Assembly: GCF_000003815.2 (NCBI RefSeq)
Contig: NC_049979.1
Span: 20,722,759 to 20,786,758 of the forward strand
Origin: Branchiostoma floridae
Lineage: Eukaryota; Chordata; Leptocardii; Amphioxiformes; Branchiostomatidae
Direction of reading: 5' to 3'
Length of the DNA: 64,000 bases
This document shows, in pieces, positions 49,703 to 62,894 of the stretch. Each line of letters starts with the position of its first letter. Position 1 is the first letter of the stretch. A model generated the notes under the pieces. It was not told the origin of the DNA. It did no database searches and was given only the letters and a program-made list of their open reading frames with translations. The position numbers were made by a program, and so were the translations under genes.

Positions 49703-50340
49703 TGTCTGCTGTATACCCGTATTAGCTGTATATGTATAACGTTATCTCTGAACGTTATGTATTTCGTATAATGTTGTATCACATGCCCTGCAATCATAAC
49801 GTTTAGTGGTAGAGGTTGCGCATTAATTCTGAGCACTTTTTCCCCATTGATGTAATAGCTATTATGCCCCTGTCACATAGTATAAACATCGATAAGCTGG
49901 CGAGTATACAAGCTCTAAATAACATAAAATAGCAGTATTACGACCGATGTTCTCTCGATAATTGCTACATTTTTAGGGATCGACTGATATCACAGGTCTC
50001 TAATCCTCGTCCACTGTGATGGGGTATATTTTCGGGTGAAAAACACTGTCGAGTCGTTTTAAATTCGGTGACTTTGGGGCGAAAAACAAACACCGAAGGT
50101 CGTGAACTATGTGACAGGGGTTCTATACTTGTCAATATAGGGTGTTTATAATTACTTGACTCATGTAAACCAACCAACATAGCAGAGGCGAGAAAAAACG
50201 GCGAGGGTATTTTGTGGAAAATGTTTGAAACGAATATTTTTCTAACCGGTCAACATGCATGTATTTGTCATTGGGCAGCATTAGGGAGTATTTTAACCAA
50301 AAAAATAAGGTCACTAACCATTCCGAGTTAGCATTTGTAG

Positions 50341-50536
50341 CGACATGAATTATGGGTAATAGGTCAAAGGTGAAGACACCTGACTTGTGAAGACCATGAC
50401 AGTTCTATTGATACTACATCCATATTCTGGTCTTGACATCATCAGCAGTCTTGACTTTTGTCTCGACTTGCCGTGAATATCCAGACCTGTTTTGTTTATG
50501 TCTTCACCTTTGATATATTACCCACAATTCATGCTG
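50341..50536. mobile_element. MITE-like inverted repeat
   Basis: CATGAATTATGGGTAATAGG and GTCAAAGGTGAAGAC at the left are matched inverted by GTCTTCACCTTTGATATATT and ACCCACAATTCATG at 50500-50533. Short non-coding interior. Confidence 0.7.
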
Positions 50537-51177
50537 GTCATCATAGCGCCGACCATCTCCAAATGTAGACAGCTAGGCAAAATAGACATGAATATGCAAA
50601 TACATTTGTATTGGCGGACATGCAGCCATTTTCTCATTGGTCAAACCGGTAATTGCCATGCTATCATTGGATGAACTGTTATTTGTTATTGTACTGTATG
50701 CATCGATAATAAAGTTAGTTTTAGATGAGAGAAAGCGCGGTGTGCATCATTTAAGTTTGATACCAACCTTACCGAAATTATGCTGACAGTAGGGGCATAA
50801 AACCAAATTATACTATGGATAACCTGTCAGCTATTAGAACTTGAAATCGTCATGTCCCAAACTTAGCTAAAAAGTATTGAGTCTTTTGTTTTGTAGGCAA
50901 GGGTACGTACTGTCTGACATGATATTTGACTACGTCTACGAGGCCTATGTTTTTGGCATGTGTTTTTGTTTGGGTTGGGTTGTCATATGCCATGTCATAT
51001 GACATACGTCTGAATCTTGACTAAATTTTGGATATGTCTCTGCCAGAGTCTGACCTATCGTTAACCGGTGAGTTGGGGGAGGGGGGCGGTGTCTGTATCT
51101 ATGATGTCATAGAATAACATGTCTGCTATGAACATTGAGGGAAAAAACTACACTACGTTATCATACATGAATTGTGC

Positions 51178-51735
51178 ATTAAATCCATCTTTTGTATCGC
51201 TATGCGATAGAATTGCAGTTGAAATTTATACCCAATTGCAAAAGGCATAACCCCTAAGACTATACAGACATGTACGAAAAGGAAACAAAATACATGAAAT
51301 CGTCGCGGGGAAATACAAATCTTTACAAATATCAACCACAAAGAAGATTATTCGCCCTCCCACAGTGAGAACATCCATAGCTTACTGTCTTTGCTCCCTA
51401 ATCCGGCCGCCTTTGGAGCTTCCTCCTACCAAATCGCCCCAATCCGCTCGATGATTGCCATATAAAAGAAATAGAAGTAAGACATAACGTTATTCTATGC
51501 AATTTTTGATTTCCCTATACGACAGAATTAATTGTGTTTGATATTTCTCCAAGAAGCACATGACCCCTGAACTATATAAACATTGTGTAAATCTTTACAA
51601 ATACAAATCATAAAAAATATAACTCGCTCTCGAACAGCGGGATTATCCTTAGCCGGTTGTCTTTCCTCGCTAATCCGACCGTCTTTGCAGCTAATCCGTA
51701 CCAAATCTCCCCACATCCACCCGATGATCCTTTCT
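51178..51735. repeat. Diverged direct duplication of about 300 bp
   Basis: The segment 51178-51470 resembles 51500-51735. Shared landmarks in order are CTATNCGANAGAATT, AAATCTTTACAAATA, CTAATCCG, ACCAAATC and CGATGAT. Divergence is high, so the duplication is old. Confidence 0.55.
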
Positions 51736-52282
51736 GCCCTTCTGAACGACTGTTACACACAAGAAACCTTCGTGCAGTAGTACATTGAAAGACCCCTTAG
51801 TCTCCTTTGCTGAGGATAACGTGACCAACGTTGACCTTTCTGCCCAAAAGCTGCCCAAATCCATATATTAGATCGAATCCGCTTTTCAAATTACATCTGC
51901 TTGACGTAAGGTGCTTTAAAGCTTCTTCTGTTTGTGTTAATTGTGTTACAGAAAGATTTACCATATTAAATGGGTGCGATGAAGACAAATGTTGCATCAT
52001 CAGTATAAATATATACCATATTTCTAAGAACTCCATTGAAAATTGAAATCTGAAGGAATATCTTACGTGCCGGATGTCTATTACTCGTGCATCATCAAAA
52101 TCTTCTTATCTCGCCAGGGATTGGTCGTAAGAAGAAGATAAAACTTAATGACGATAAAGAAAATCCGATAGCTTAATTTTCTTCACACCTGATCCAGAAT
52201 TGTCGTTTTCGCTGGACAGAGAGGACTGGCCATCGCAAAGCTCTTCGACGGGAACAGGTTTTCTGTTCTCGGATGTCCGAAA

Positions 52283-55200
52283 ATGTTTTCCAGCGTTCAC
52301 CCGATCAAACTGGGCCTTGATGCGAAGGTAAGAGTACTGTATTGATTTGTATTTACTTCATTGTGTAGTACGCAACTTTAGGCGCTGTGACACTGTAACT
52401 TGTACACGTATTTGCCGTTCAATTAGCTACCTTCTCTTACCATAGCTAGCAACACTGCTTAAGGTAATGATGACTATGAATTGATTGAAACAAAGACTGT
52501 CAGCCGCAAACCGTGAGGGGCATTTGGCGCAGGAAACATCTTAAAATATATTTGCCACATACAACAAGATATAGTTTCAAGCTTTAACTCGGGTGTTATT
52601 TGCTTTACATCTGCACAGAAAGTAGTGGGGCTAAACTCTTTAATGGCAAATGCGGTTCTGTTTTTTCGCCATACAGGGTGACAAGAAAGGGCCCAGGAAG
52701 ATATTCGTCATCCCAGTCGCCACTAACAAAAATGAGAAGGAGGAGGAAAGGCCACGGAACATGACGATTCCGCAGTTGTCCAAGAAGTTTTGCAGCGCCA
52801 CCACATGCCACGGTCTCAACCGCATCGCTCAGGCGCAGTCCCCGGTCGCCCGCTTCATCTGGCTGAGCCTTGTCCTCACCTCGCTGACGTTGTTTTTACT
52901 CCAGGCTAATTTGCTCATCACCAAGTACATGGACTATCCAGTACAGATCAACGTCAACATTGTCGTCAATCACAGACTCCCGTTCCCTTCGGTGACGATC
53001 TGCAACCAGAACAGAATGAAGAAATCGGAACTGAACGGAACGCGCTTCGCACCGCTAGTGGACATCGACGAAGAAACCGTGAGCACAGTGGCTTTTCTGG
53101 GGAATGATGGAGGTGCAGTGAGCAGTCAGGGGGAAGGGTCAAGTGAGCAAACGGTACGGATGAAGAGAGGAATACCAGCAGCAGAAGATCGCCATAACCT
53201 TGGCAAAGACAGGCCCATTGTTGCTCGAAAACGCCGAGCGTCACCAGGGTGCCCCAGCGACCCCGATAACCCGTACGGAATCGTTTGCCTGGACGTCAAG
53301 ACCTCAATGGCAAATGCCTCCAACAGATGCGCTACCATCGGCATGCAGCTTTGCACGTACGACCAACTACGAAAGGCGCATGCCATGGGAGTCCGAGACC
53401 CGCTGACCAGCGACGACAACGACGGTTGGCGATTCTTCAGCCGAAATGACTGGGACGTGACGTTACAGGACGACTGCGGGCCGCGTTACGAGAAGGTCGT
53501 GGACGAGTGTTATGAAGGAATGTTTCCCCATACGCCTCGGCCAGCTACCCATGGGTTCCTGTACTGTTGCACCAGAGAAATGCTTCGAACCACCGATAAA
53601 TACAACACACACGAAGAAGCTGAACAAGCCTGTGAAAGCCAGCAATTTCAGCTGTGCACCCCGAAGCAGATGGCGAACGCTTATGACAATGGCATCCGAG
53701 ACGAGAAGTGGGGGTTCATCAGCCAAGCAGACAAACAGGCCCACCTCGCACCGTGCGGGTGTCGACCAGATGACGAATGTTACCACCTAGCGTTCTCCTA
53801 CATTCAGCGTCAAAGCCCTTCCCTCCCGGCGTACTGCTGCAAACGAACATACCAGATGCGAAACGACTACTTCAGCCACGAAGGAGCAGAGAACGGCTGT
53901 TCTTCAATAGGATATGATATCTGCAGCCTAAAGCAGCTTGCCGTAGTCCACGGCTTAGGCTCACGTTCTGACGCTTGGGGATGGGTTCAAGAAGAGAACA
54001 CGATCTCCCGGCTTCATGGGACTTGTGTGGAAGCTAACGGATTCCGCTGCTACGAGAATGCTCTGCAGTACCAGACTGCTGCACCAGGAGGGATCTACCG
54101 GCTACACTGCTGCACCCCCACCTTTGTACAAACCACTCAGACATTCTCCAGCTATGGCAACGCGATGGATACTTGTAACAAGGATGGTAAGCAGATCTGT
54201 ACATTGACCCAGCTGGCGGAAGAATATAAGAACGGAGTTCGGACAAACACCTGGGGCTGGGCTGAAGACCAGATGCAGGCCGTCGTGGGGGAGTGCGACG
54301 CTAACCTTGACTGCGCCAGTAACGTGACCAATGCGATCCCTTACGTAACAGCGGACGGGACGGCCAAGCAAGCCTACTGTTGCGAGTATGTCCGAGTATG
54401 GCCGGAACTCCCTCCTCGGACCCAATGCACCAACCGATTCAAAGGGTGCAACAATCCTCTTGGGATGGAGAATGGTGTTATCAAGGACTACCAAATCACG
54501 GCTTCATCTACGGACGGGCGGAACGGGACTCAGGCCCACTACGGCCGCTTGAACGGGCCGGCTGCGTGGTGGTCTAACGGTGTCCCACAAGGGGTGCTTG
54601 GGATCGACGAGTGGTTCCAAGTAGACTTACTAAAGCCGATGTACGTCACAGGTGTCATCACCCAAGGACTGGCAAGAGCCTTCATTTTAACATTCAAGAT
54701 TCGCTACAGTAATGACACGGGCGGGCCTTGGTTCGTGTACACTGACCCGTACGGAGGACGTGATGAGTTGTTCAAGGGCGTCTCCGCAGAGGACCAAACA
54801 GGTCATCAACACTTTGCCTTCCCGATTCTTGCCAGGTACATCAGGTTCATGCCTTGGTTCATGTCAGAGTTTATCTCGCTGAGGATGGAACTTGTCGGCT
54901 GTGATCCCGAGACCTGCTCCGACCCGAAGAGCACGGACGGACGCGGCGTCGTCAACGTAGCCCTAGACTGTCAGGAGAGAGAGTGCTACCTCGGCAAAGG
55001 AGAGAACTACCGCGGCACGAAGAAAACGACTGAATCGGGACGAAGCTGCCAGAACTGGGATCGACACTACCCGCACCAACACTGCAACATCACCAGTGAC
55101 ACCGACCCGGACGCTTGCCTGGCGAAAAACTACTGTCGCAACCCGGACGGTAGACCAGGCGGGCCGTGGTGTTACACAGTCGACCCCGTCATCACCTGGG

Positions 55201-57309
55201 AGTATTGCGGGGTCGAGAAGTGCACGGAGAGAGACGACATCGTGCTGGACAAGACGGCGTGGAGAGAATACATCGAGCGGTCCAACACCTCCGATTTCAA
55301 CGACCTGTCTGATCATCTTCCCCGGGCCACGCGGGAGGAGCTGCGTCAACTCGGACATCAGAAGAACGACTTCATCCTGCAGTGTAGCTTCGACAAACAG
55401 ACCTGCTCACCTGACGACTTTGTGTCTACCCAGACTGAGAAGTAGGTAGTACTATAACTTATCCATAAAGAGAGAAGAAGCCGAAGCTGTAAATGGTAGA
55501 CTTCGATACTACATAGAAGAACTTTATTGCACGACAACTGTAGAGGATACAGTGTTTGGCAACTTGAACATACAATACATACAGAACAGTTTAACTACAT
55601 GAGTTACTAGTATCTAAAAATCTAAGAGAATTATCTATTTTACACATGGTATATTATATTTACAATCAGGCTAGCATTATGTGCTGGTTTATGATAGTAT
55701 AATATTGTCTCGTTTTTTAAATGAGTTATATATAAATTGACCGACATAGGCAGATATATCAGCAGGACATGATAGTAACATATTAAACATTTCTGTCTTG
55801 GTAGGTGGTAACATTGTATCAGATTTTCATTTTATAGACTGTAACATTTTTTGTCTCTCTCTATCATAAGTTGGACAATCCATTATAAAGTGAGATCATA
55901 TGTATATTCTTGTGAGTTGTCTTTGCTACCGTGTGTAGAAAAAAAGTGTAGAACAAAATTTCATCCAATCAAAATCAAGGTATTGAATTTGGAAAAAAAC
56001 AAATCAGCAAGTATTTTTCCCTGGCACGATGGCATGATTACAGGTTGCAAACAATCAGCTTTCATTGAATAGATAGAAATTGTAATCGGATAACAGAGTT
56101 TAATTTGGACCAAATGCATTATGTGGATCATCCAGAAAATATAAGACTCCCTAAACTATACTTGGTGCGTCACTTGGTATTCCATCCACACTGTCAGTGA
56201 GACGTATGTCGCTTGTAATTGCAGTGTTTTTGTGTTGCTCTGCCGTGATGCGGATCAAGGGAAAGTTAGATGCGAAATGTTCCTCTCCTGTTAGTTTAAA
56301 AATCTGTAACTTATCCCATCTATCTCACAGGTATGGCAACTGCTTCACGTTCAACTCCGGACGTGATGACAAAGAATGGGTGACCACCAGGTCCGGCTCA
56401 AGCTACGGTCTGAAGCTCACCCTCAACCTGGAGACGGCAGAGTACCTCGGTCTGTTCGGCAACAAAGCCGGCGCCAGGGTCAGCATCCACCCCGTCAACT
56501 CCACACCGTTCCCGGAAACCGACGGCGTCGACGTCCCTCCCGGCATGGCCACGTCCATCTCGGTCAGATCCCTGGTCATCACGAGGACGCCCTTCCCTTA
56601 CGGCGGTGGGGACTGCACGGCCAACGTGGACGAGGCCGTGTCGCTGTACGAGGGAAACAAGTACTCCTTCCGCCTGTGCGAGAACAGTTGCTTTCAGTGC
56701 CAGGTCATGCAGAACTGCAGCTGCACCACGGACTTGATCGATTTGAGCAAGGTCGAGGCAATCCAAAAGTGCAACGACCAGTTCCAGGGTGCCCCCGTCC
56801 CCATCTGCGACCTCGCCAATCCCCGGGTCCAGGCCTGCGTCAAGACCCAGTGGAAGCTCTTCGAAAGCGGTGAGCTGAACTGCTCCTGCAACCAAGCCTG
56901 TCGCGACGAGGCCTACGAGCTAAGCATCTCCTCCGCCATCTGGCCGTCTCGCCCGTTCGAACCGTACATCCTGAGAGATCTACATATGATCCAGCAGTTG
57001 AAGAGGCGAAATCTTCCCCGGTCCTCTGAAGAGGTGCGCGACAACTTAGTACGAGTCGAGGTGTACTACGAGGAACTCAACTACCAGAGCATCAGCGAAG
57101 AGTGGAACTACAGGGAGGAAGATTTCCTCAGTGATCTCGGCGGTCTTCTCGGACTGTATATCGGTATTTCCTTCATAACCCTTTGCGAGATCCTTGACTT
57201 TGTTCTCGATATGATTAAACTACTGATGAAAAAATGCTTCGTACTGAGAATGAAACAGGAATCGCGCAAGTTCCAACAGCCTGCTGACGACGGTAAAGCA
57301 AATGAATGA
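52283..57309 (+). CDS. DEG/ENaC channel with Link-like, discoidin and kringle insert (paralog 2)
   Basis: Exons 52283-52327, 52677-55441 and 56331-57309, with matching phases, give 1262 residues. Exon 1 (MFSSVHPIKLGLDAK) ends at a GTAAGA donor and joins GDKKGPRK in frame. An in-frame ATG at 52650 lies inside the acceptor region and is rejected. The domain order is identical to the upstream paralog: HG motif, TM1, FPSVTICNQN, furin consensus sites RMKR (53157-53168) and RKRR (53226-53237), four Link-like modules, discoidin, kringle, LQCSFDKQTCSPDDF, and KYGNCFTFN at the last intron. It ends with the palm and TM2 with filter GIS (57163-57171). It is probably a Na+-channel subunit. Whether it partners the paralog is unknown. 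Confidence 0.88.
55442..56330. other. Last intron of channel paralog 2
   Basis: An 889-bp intron, against 132 bp at the same position in paralog 1. The segment near 55510-55870 (AACTTTATTGCACGACAACT and on) resembles a LINE 3' tail. That insertion may explain the length difference. Confidence 0.45.
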
Positions 57310-58619
57310 GGTAATGTTAAATACAGTTTCAAATTGCATTCAACGACGAACATGTACTCATAGTGGCTGCGTCAACTGTGTATTCGTAGTCTTCAAGAAC
57401 ATGTCGTCGAACCAATATGTACTATAAAACTTAGAATTATAAAACAAAAGGTGTCGTCACAGACTTCATTACAGAGGTGTAGTTTGGATATCAAATGAAT
57501 GAAAGGTAATTTTTATGTAACATAAGATGAACACTACATATATATTATATTCGTTGCCAGTCATCATTTCATATGTTAATTCTATAAGAATCCGACATCG
57601 TGTCATTGTTGTCATCTATCATTGTTCAGATATAACGCAAAGAAGGTTAATGTTGATGTAACATCAAGCTAAACATAGCCAGAGTGAACGTAGTCCCATG
57701 TTTATATACATGTGTTACATACATGTTCTGATGTATACTCAAGGAGAATCTAACATCGTGTTCTTGTATTATTGTTCAGGCTAGATAACCAAACAATTAA
57801 CGCTGCAGTGACAATGCAAAGATCAGTTAACGTTGATGTAACAGTAAGTTAAACATGTGATACATGTGACTTACAGACATGTCGTAATATTACAAATATA
57901 TATATACTGTTGGTGTCATTTTGTCAAATGAAAGTGTCATAACAAGTGCTAACTTCACATGTAATGCATGAGTTATCTGCTATGGGAGTGATTTCGACAA
58001 GCAAAACGTTTCGTTGTTTTATCAGTTTATGTCAAGACTATAACGTTAATATTGATAATTTATCGGATAAAATTTGACGCGATGAAGAAAAATATTTTTG
58101 TGAACTATATATCATCAGCATTATCATATAGTATGATAAGTATGTGAAATGATAGCTATGTACTATTTCCTAAATATCATAGTAAATGAATAAAGAATGT
58201 AAAGATAGGATATAAGCGTTGTTTTCTCAATCATTAAAAACCATACTATTATCAAATAGAGATCAGCTCAGCCTATACAAATGCTATCTTTTAAACGTGT
58301 ATTTGCTCCATCTGTGTATTGCCTCAGCCGTTTGTTTTGAAAAAAGAGGTTGTACTTTTTCTTTGATTTTCAATTTTGAAGAAAGTAATTATCTATACCA
58401 ATTTTAGACTAGATTACGTATTACGTGAAATGCATTGGCTACGCTTTATGGTAAGTCGTCCCATCCTCACTATGAATTACGTAAAATGAAATAGCTTCCC
58501 TATGAGTAGCAAGGAATTAAAAAGACCCGCAGACCTTCTTTATACCACCACGGTCGCTATATCATGCACGTACGACCATGTTCTGAGGTACCCTGATAAA
58601 GTAGCCATGGCGCAAAGTA
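57310..58619. repeat. Intergenic region with a diverged direct repeat
   Basis: No gene. A segment near 57585-57675 (ACATCGTGTCATTG, TTGTTCAG, GTTGATGTAACA) is repeated in diverged form near 57748-57860. The remainder is AT-rich. Confidence 0.5.
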
Positions 58620-58748
58620 AACAAAGTGACCGTTATGGGTGACCTAAAGTTACCCCAACCTCATGTGCCTGTCTCAGGACTAATGTTTGCTAACGGAACG
58701 TGTCAAAGTTCATCCAGGTACTGCAACAAACACACGAAGACAGGACAT
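58620..58748 (+). other. Predicted 5' non-coding exon of the LRR-Ig gene
   Basis: The text around CTGTCTCAGGACTAATGTTT is conserved at 62895-62991 upstream of the second LRR gene. Both blocks end at a donor (GTAAGC and GTAAGA) and both genes have an acceptor TTACAG 6-9 bases before the start codon. The exon's 5' end is not determined; the block start is approximate. Confidence 0.55.
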
Positions 58749-58913
58749 GTAAGCTTTTCCTCGCTTCTTTTGATGTTTTTTTCAAGCTGCACGGGGTTCA
58801 TAATATTGCTTGGTTATATAGTGTGTCCACTGTATAAATTATACAGACTTAAGTTATACAACATCTAGACTATGGCAAGCGAAATATACTCTGCAAGGAA
58901 CCATGGGGGGGGG

Positions 58914-58937
58914 TCTCTCTCTCTCTCTCTCTCTCTC
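58914..58937. repeat. (TC)n microsatellite
   Basis: Twelve TC dinucleotides after a run of G, in the predicted 5' intron. Confidence 0.95.
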
Positions 58938-59174
58938 CTAGCCGTCGTATAAACATTTGGTCGCTGCCAAGAAGAAAATATTCAGGCAGAAGAATTTAAC
59001 ATTCAGGACAAGTCTGACATAAAGCATAACAGCTAAGCAGTAAGGCAACGCCTTTTCTGCTATCAAACATGGTGAACTACCTCAGGGGACAAGTGTGAAA
59101 AGGTGACAAAGCCATGAAGAACAAAGTCAACTATTTAGTTAGTTCCTTATTTGTGTTCGGTTACAGTCGAAGCC

Positions 59175-62043
59175 ATGAGGGCGGTCTGTTTTCTTCTGGC
59201 GATTTGTGCCGTGAGTGTGTTGCCCTGTTCGTCTGCCTGTCCGAAGTACTGCAATTGTAGCGACTTCGGCAACGAGTACACGGTGTATTGTCGCGGAGAA
59301 AACATCACTGCTATCCCACGGGACATTCCAAAGAACACGTCACGATTGGATGTCTGTAAGTACGTGTTATTATCATCTTTAGAAATCTTCTATGTGCCGT
59401 GGTTTATTATGGGCCGAAACCCCGAAAGTGATCCTACCTTTGTTTTCAATGGCATATTAAAAAAAAAAAAAAAACTATTCTATATAGTCAAAACGCCATT
59501 GGCATTGTTTGGATGGACTGATTGACTGATTAAACCTTTGCTTATTCATGAGAAGCTCAAATCGGCCCGCAGGCCACTTATCATTGAGGTCATGAGGATA
59601 GGCGTCAAAATACATTGAGGTCATGAGGAAAGGCATAAGAATACAAGGAATACATGCATTACATCATCGCATCAAATGTACAAACACATACCGTTACACA
59701 TTTCACATCTTTTTGAAGAATACTACTGTTTTGAAGAATATTACTGTGTCGAAGGTTCAACGTATGCTCATATGAACATAAATCCTTCTCATTTCTGCAG
59801 GTTTTACCCCAATCACCATGCTACGGAAAGGCGACTTCGTTGACATGCCCAAACTCAAACAGTTGAACGTTTGGTGGAACCTCAACCTGACCATGGTCGA
59901 ACTGGGAACCTTCGACAATCTACCAACCATCACGTCACTCGGACTGTTCAACAACTCCTTCACCAAGCTACCGACCGGGCTGTTCGACAGCTTAAAGAAC
60001 CTGAAGACTTTTGACGCTCACAACAGTAAGCTGGAGACGATCCAACACGGTCTATTCACCGACCATCCTACCCTACAAGAGATCAGATTGCCCTTGAACA
60101 ACATTACGGGGCTGGAAGATGCCGCTTTTGGTGGCCTTCCTCACCTGACCTCCTTGTATCTCAGTTCCAACAGCCTAACGTCTCTTAACCCGTCCGTCTT
60201 TGAGGGTTCGCCTAAATTGAAATCTTTGGATGTTGACGATAACGCCATTACCGCTATTAGTAAAGATACCTTTGCTGGCACCAACTTTGAGTTGTTGTAT
60301 CTCAATAGAAATGCCATCAATACCGTAGATGTCGACTCCTTTTCCAATCTCAAAAGCCTTCAGTATGTTTCCCTGGATCAAAACAACATCAAAGATCTAC
60401 AGGACGTCTTTAAAGACCTTCCCCAACTTCAGTCTGTTTCCCTGTTTGATAACAAGCTTACCAGCATCGAGGGTGTCTTCCAAAATCTCCCCAAGCTTGG
60501 CACTCTTTCGTTAAATGGTAATCAAATCACGAAGATCAGCAGCACCACATTCGACAGTGTTCCTGCCATGACGTCATTGAGCCTCAGTAACAACGCCATC
60601 GCTGAGGTGGAAAGCGGGGCTTTTAGAAACCTTGACAGCCTTGATTCACTTTACATTGACAACAACCAGATTCCAGAAATCTCCTTGGCAGGCTTGCATT
60701 CTCTTACGACTCTTACCATGAACGTCAACAACCTGCAGAGATTTCCTACCGACTTGGAAGATGCCAACCAACTCACGTATCTGACGCTGACCAGCAATCC
60801 AATCAAGGAACCGCTGGACGAGCAATTGTCAGTTTTGCACAGGTACGTTTCTCCATGTTTCAAACTTCCATGATACGTGTGGTCTCATCTATGTATTGTT
60901 ATATACTATTGGGATTTTTAATCATAATTTATTTGAATTACATTTTCATCCAGGCTCTCCAGTCTGTACCTGTCTGGCATTACAAGTCTAAAGTTGGCGG
61001 GGACACTGAATCCGAAGGCGCTATGTGGCTTGGATGCCCTTGAAGCTGTGTGGATTAAAGGCAACGAGCTAGTTTCAATCCCACCCACAACCTTCGAGTG
61101 CACACCGTCTATTTCCGGAATATGGCTTTCGAACAATAACCTGACAGAACTGAGTCCCCGCTTGTTCCATGGTCTGACGGAGTTGAATTGGCTGGATCTG
61201 ACAGACAACCAACTGAGCCACCTGGACCCTGACACGTTTGTCGGTCTTGATAAGCTGAGGTCTCTTTCTCTGATTGGAAACAACTTCACCAACATGGCAC
61301 ATGTAGCTCCGGCATTAGCACACCTCCCAATTCTACTGTACCAGACACTGGACAATAACCCATTTGTCTACCTTGGTCGCGACTCCTTCCCAATGCCTAT
61401 GAAGCATGTTAACTCGTTTTCTGTATCCAAAACACACATTCGTGTCATAGAAGAGGGAACTTTTTCTGCAGATACATTCCCCAATCTGACTCGGTTGGAA
61501 CTTGAGCAGGATGATTCTTTGCACTTCCTGCCAGGCAATATGTTGGACGGCCTTGACAACCTCACGTCCATGCTTGCGTACGGCGATCCTTTCCATTGTG
61601 ACTGCCAGCTCAAGGCCTTCGTCACCTGGCTACGCGAACAAGTCAACCCTCCGTACGTGAGCGCGACTTGTGCCAGCCCGCCGAGTCTAAAGGGCAAAGA
61701 CCTGACGGACGTTCCCCTGGCCAGTCTGACGTGTGACTGCCAACAGGTGGAAGTTCCTTCAATCGATACGAGTGGCAGTGATAACTTCACCCGTGAGGGT
61801 CAGACCGCCATGCTGAACTGTAAGGTCTCAGGCTGTCCTGAAGCCGAGTTTTTCTGGACCACCCCAACCGGAGCCATGTTGGCTGTGGAGTCGGGGTTCC
61901 CTAGGATGGAGGTACTGGACAGCGGTACCCTGGTGGTGACAGACGCGAGGGAAGAGGATACAGGGGTGTACACATGTACCGCTGTCAACTACCGCGGGAA
62001 GGCCAGCAAGGAAGTGTCTCTGCATGTAGGCAACAAACAATAG
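59175..62043 (+). CDS. Secreted leucine-rich repeat and immunoglobulin protein
   Basis: Coding exons 59175-59355, 59801-60842 and 60954-62043, phases agreeing, 770 residues. A signal peptide (MRAVCFLLAICAVSVLPCSSA) is followed by an LRR N-cap (CPKYCNCSDF...YCRG), about twenty LRRs of about 24 residues, and an LRR C-cap (FHCDCQLKAF...ATC...LTC). One C2/I-set Ig domain closes the protein (61780-62030; CKVSGC, then DTGVYTCTA). It ends GNKQ with no membrane span or GPI signal, so it should be secreted. LRR-Ig proteins act in neural adhesion and, in amphioxus, have been proposed as recognition molecules; which applies here is not visible. ATG 59175 is used because the upstream in-frame ATG at 59151 precedes the TTACAG acceptor. 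Confidence 0.88.
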
Positions 62044-62894
62044 TTCGTCAGAAGGCTGACGCAAAAGTGGACAAACGAACCCTCGCGCAAATGTGTGCCA
62101 CTAAAAGCAATGCATTGCTGCGCTGTGCTGATACTTTTAAATGGCAATCTAAACATGTTATCGCTCCATTGAAGAAGTTTATAATCCCATCGAATATATT
62201 TTCGTGAAATTGTATAATGATTTTGTATATGTTGATGGCAATTGCTATTTGTAAAAATAGAGATAGATTTCGGATCCTTAATAGCTATGTTTTGAGCTAT
62301 ATTTATAAATGAATTATGAGCTTAATTCTTAAGTTGAATTTGTAAGAACGAGAATTATATATATATATCCATACACCACAAATGCTTCACTGTGTTACAA
62401 TAAACGTTCATTTCCTACAAACTGAAAGATCATGAGTACAAAACTAGCAAATAAAGATAGAATGAGAAGTTGTTGCTGTCTTTCTGACTCATTGTTTTGA
62501 CCTTTCTGATAATTTCTACCGTTGTGACTCGACGGTGACCAATGCACCAAAAAAAATAAATAACTGACAGCTCTGAGCAACAGGTGTAGGCCAAACTGCT
62601 TCTGTTCAGGTAATTGTTTTATATAAAATGTATCTAGATATACCGGGGGAATGTCCTAAGGTGACCCTGCTGCCTTGCGTCTGTCCTAAGACCAACGTGC
62701 ACCGAGTACTTATCATTTTATACCACTGTGTCCCTAACGTCACTTATTAAGTATGCAAATTAAACAAGACCATAATCTGAGACCTCTGGTACCCTGATTG
62801 AAACAATGTTGAAATCCACCACTTTGGAACGGCTTGGCCAATGAGCGGGCCTTGCATATTTTATAGATTCATTCGCCCAGGGCTTTGTTATGAC
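62044..62894. other. Spacer between tandem LRR genes
   Basis: 3' UTR and promoter of the two LRR genes. TATA-like TTTATACCAC occurs near 62716 and has a counterpart near 58540 upstream of the first gene, so the duplicated block includes promoter sequence. AATAAA at about 62399 could end the first transcript. Confidence 0.45.

Larger units (their letters stand above)
48277..52282. other. Intergenic region between the two channel genes
   Basis: I see no gene. The 86-106 codon frames near 48352-48704 and 49010-49270 carry no recognisable motif. The region holds at least two MITEs and a diverged duplication, listed separately. Confidence 0.5.

Noticed and set aside
52650-52676. ATG extending channel 2 upstream (MRFCFFAIQ)
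   Set aside because: Same reason: it crosses the acceptor, and a clean first exon with donor exists at 52283-52327.
56376-56895. 165-codon frames on both strands
   Set aside because: They overlap the channel 2 palm-domain exon in other frames and show no domain of their own.
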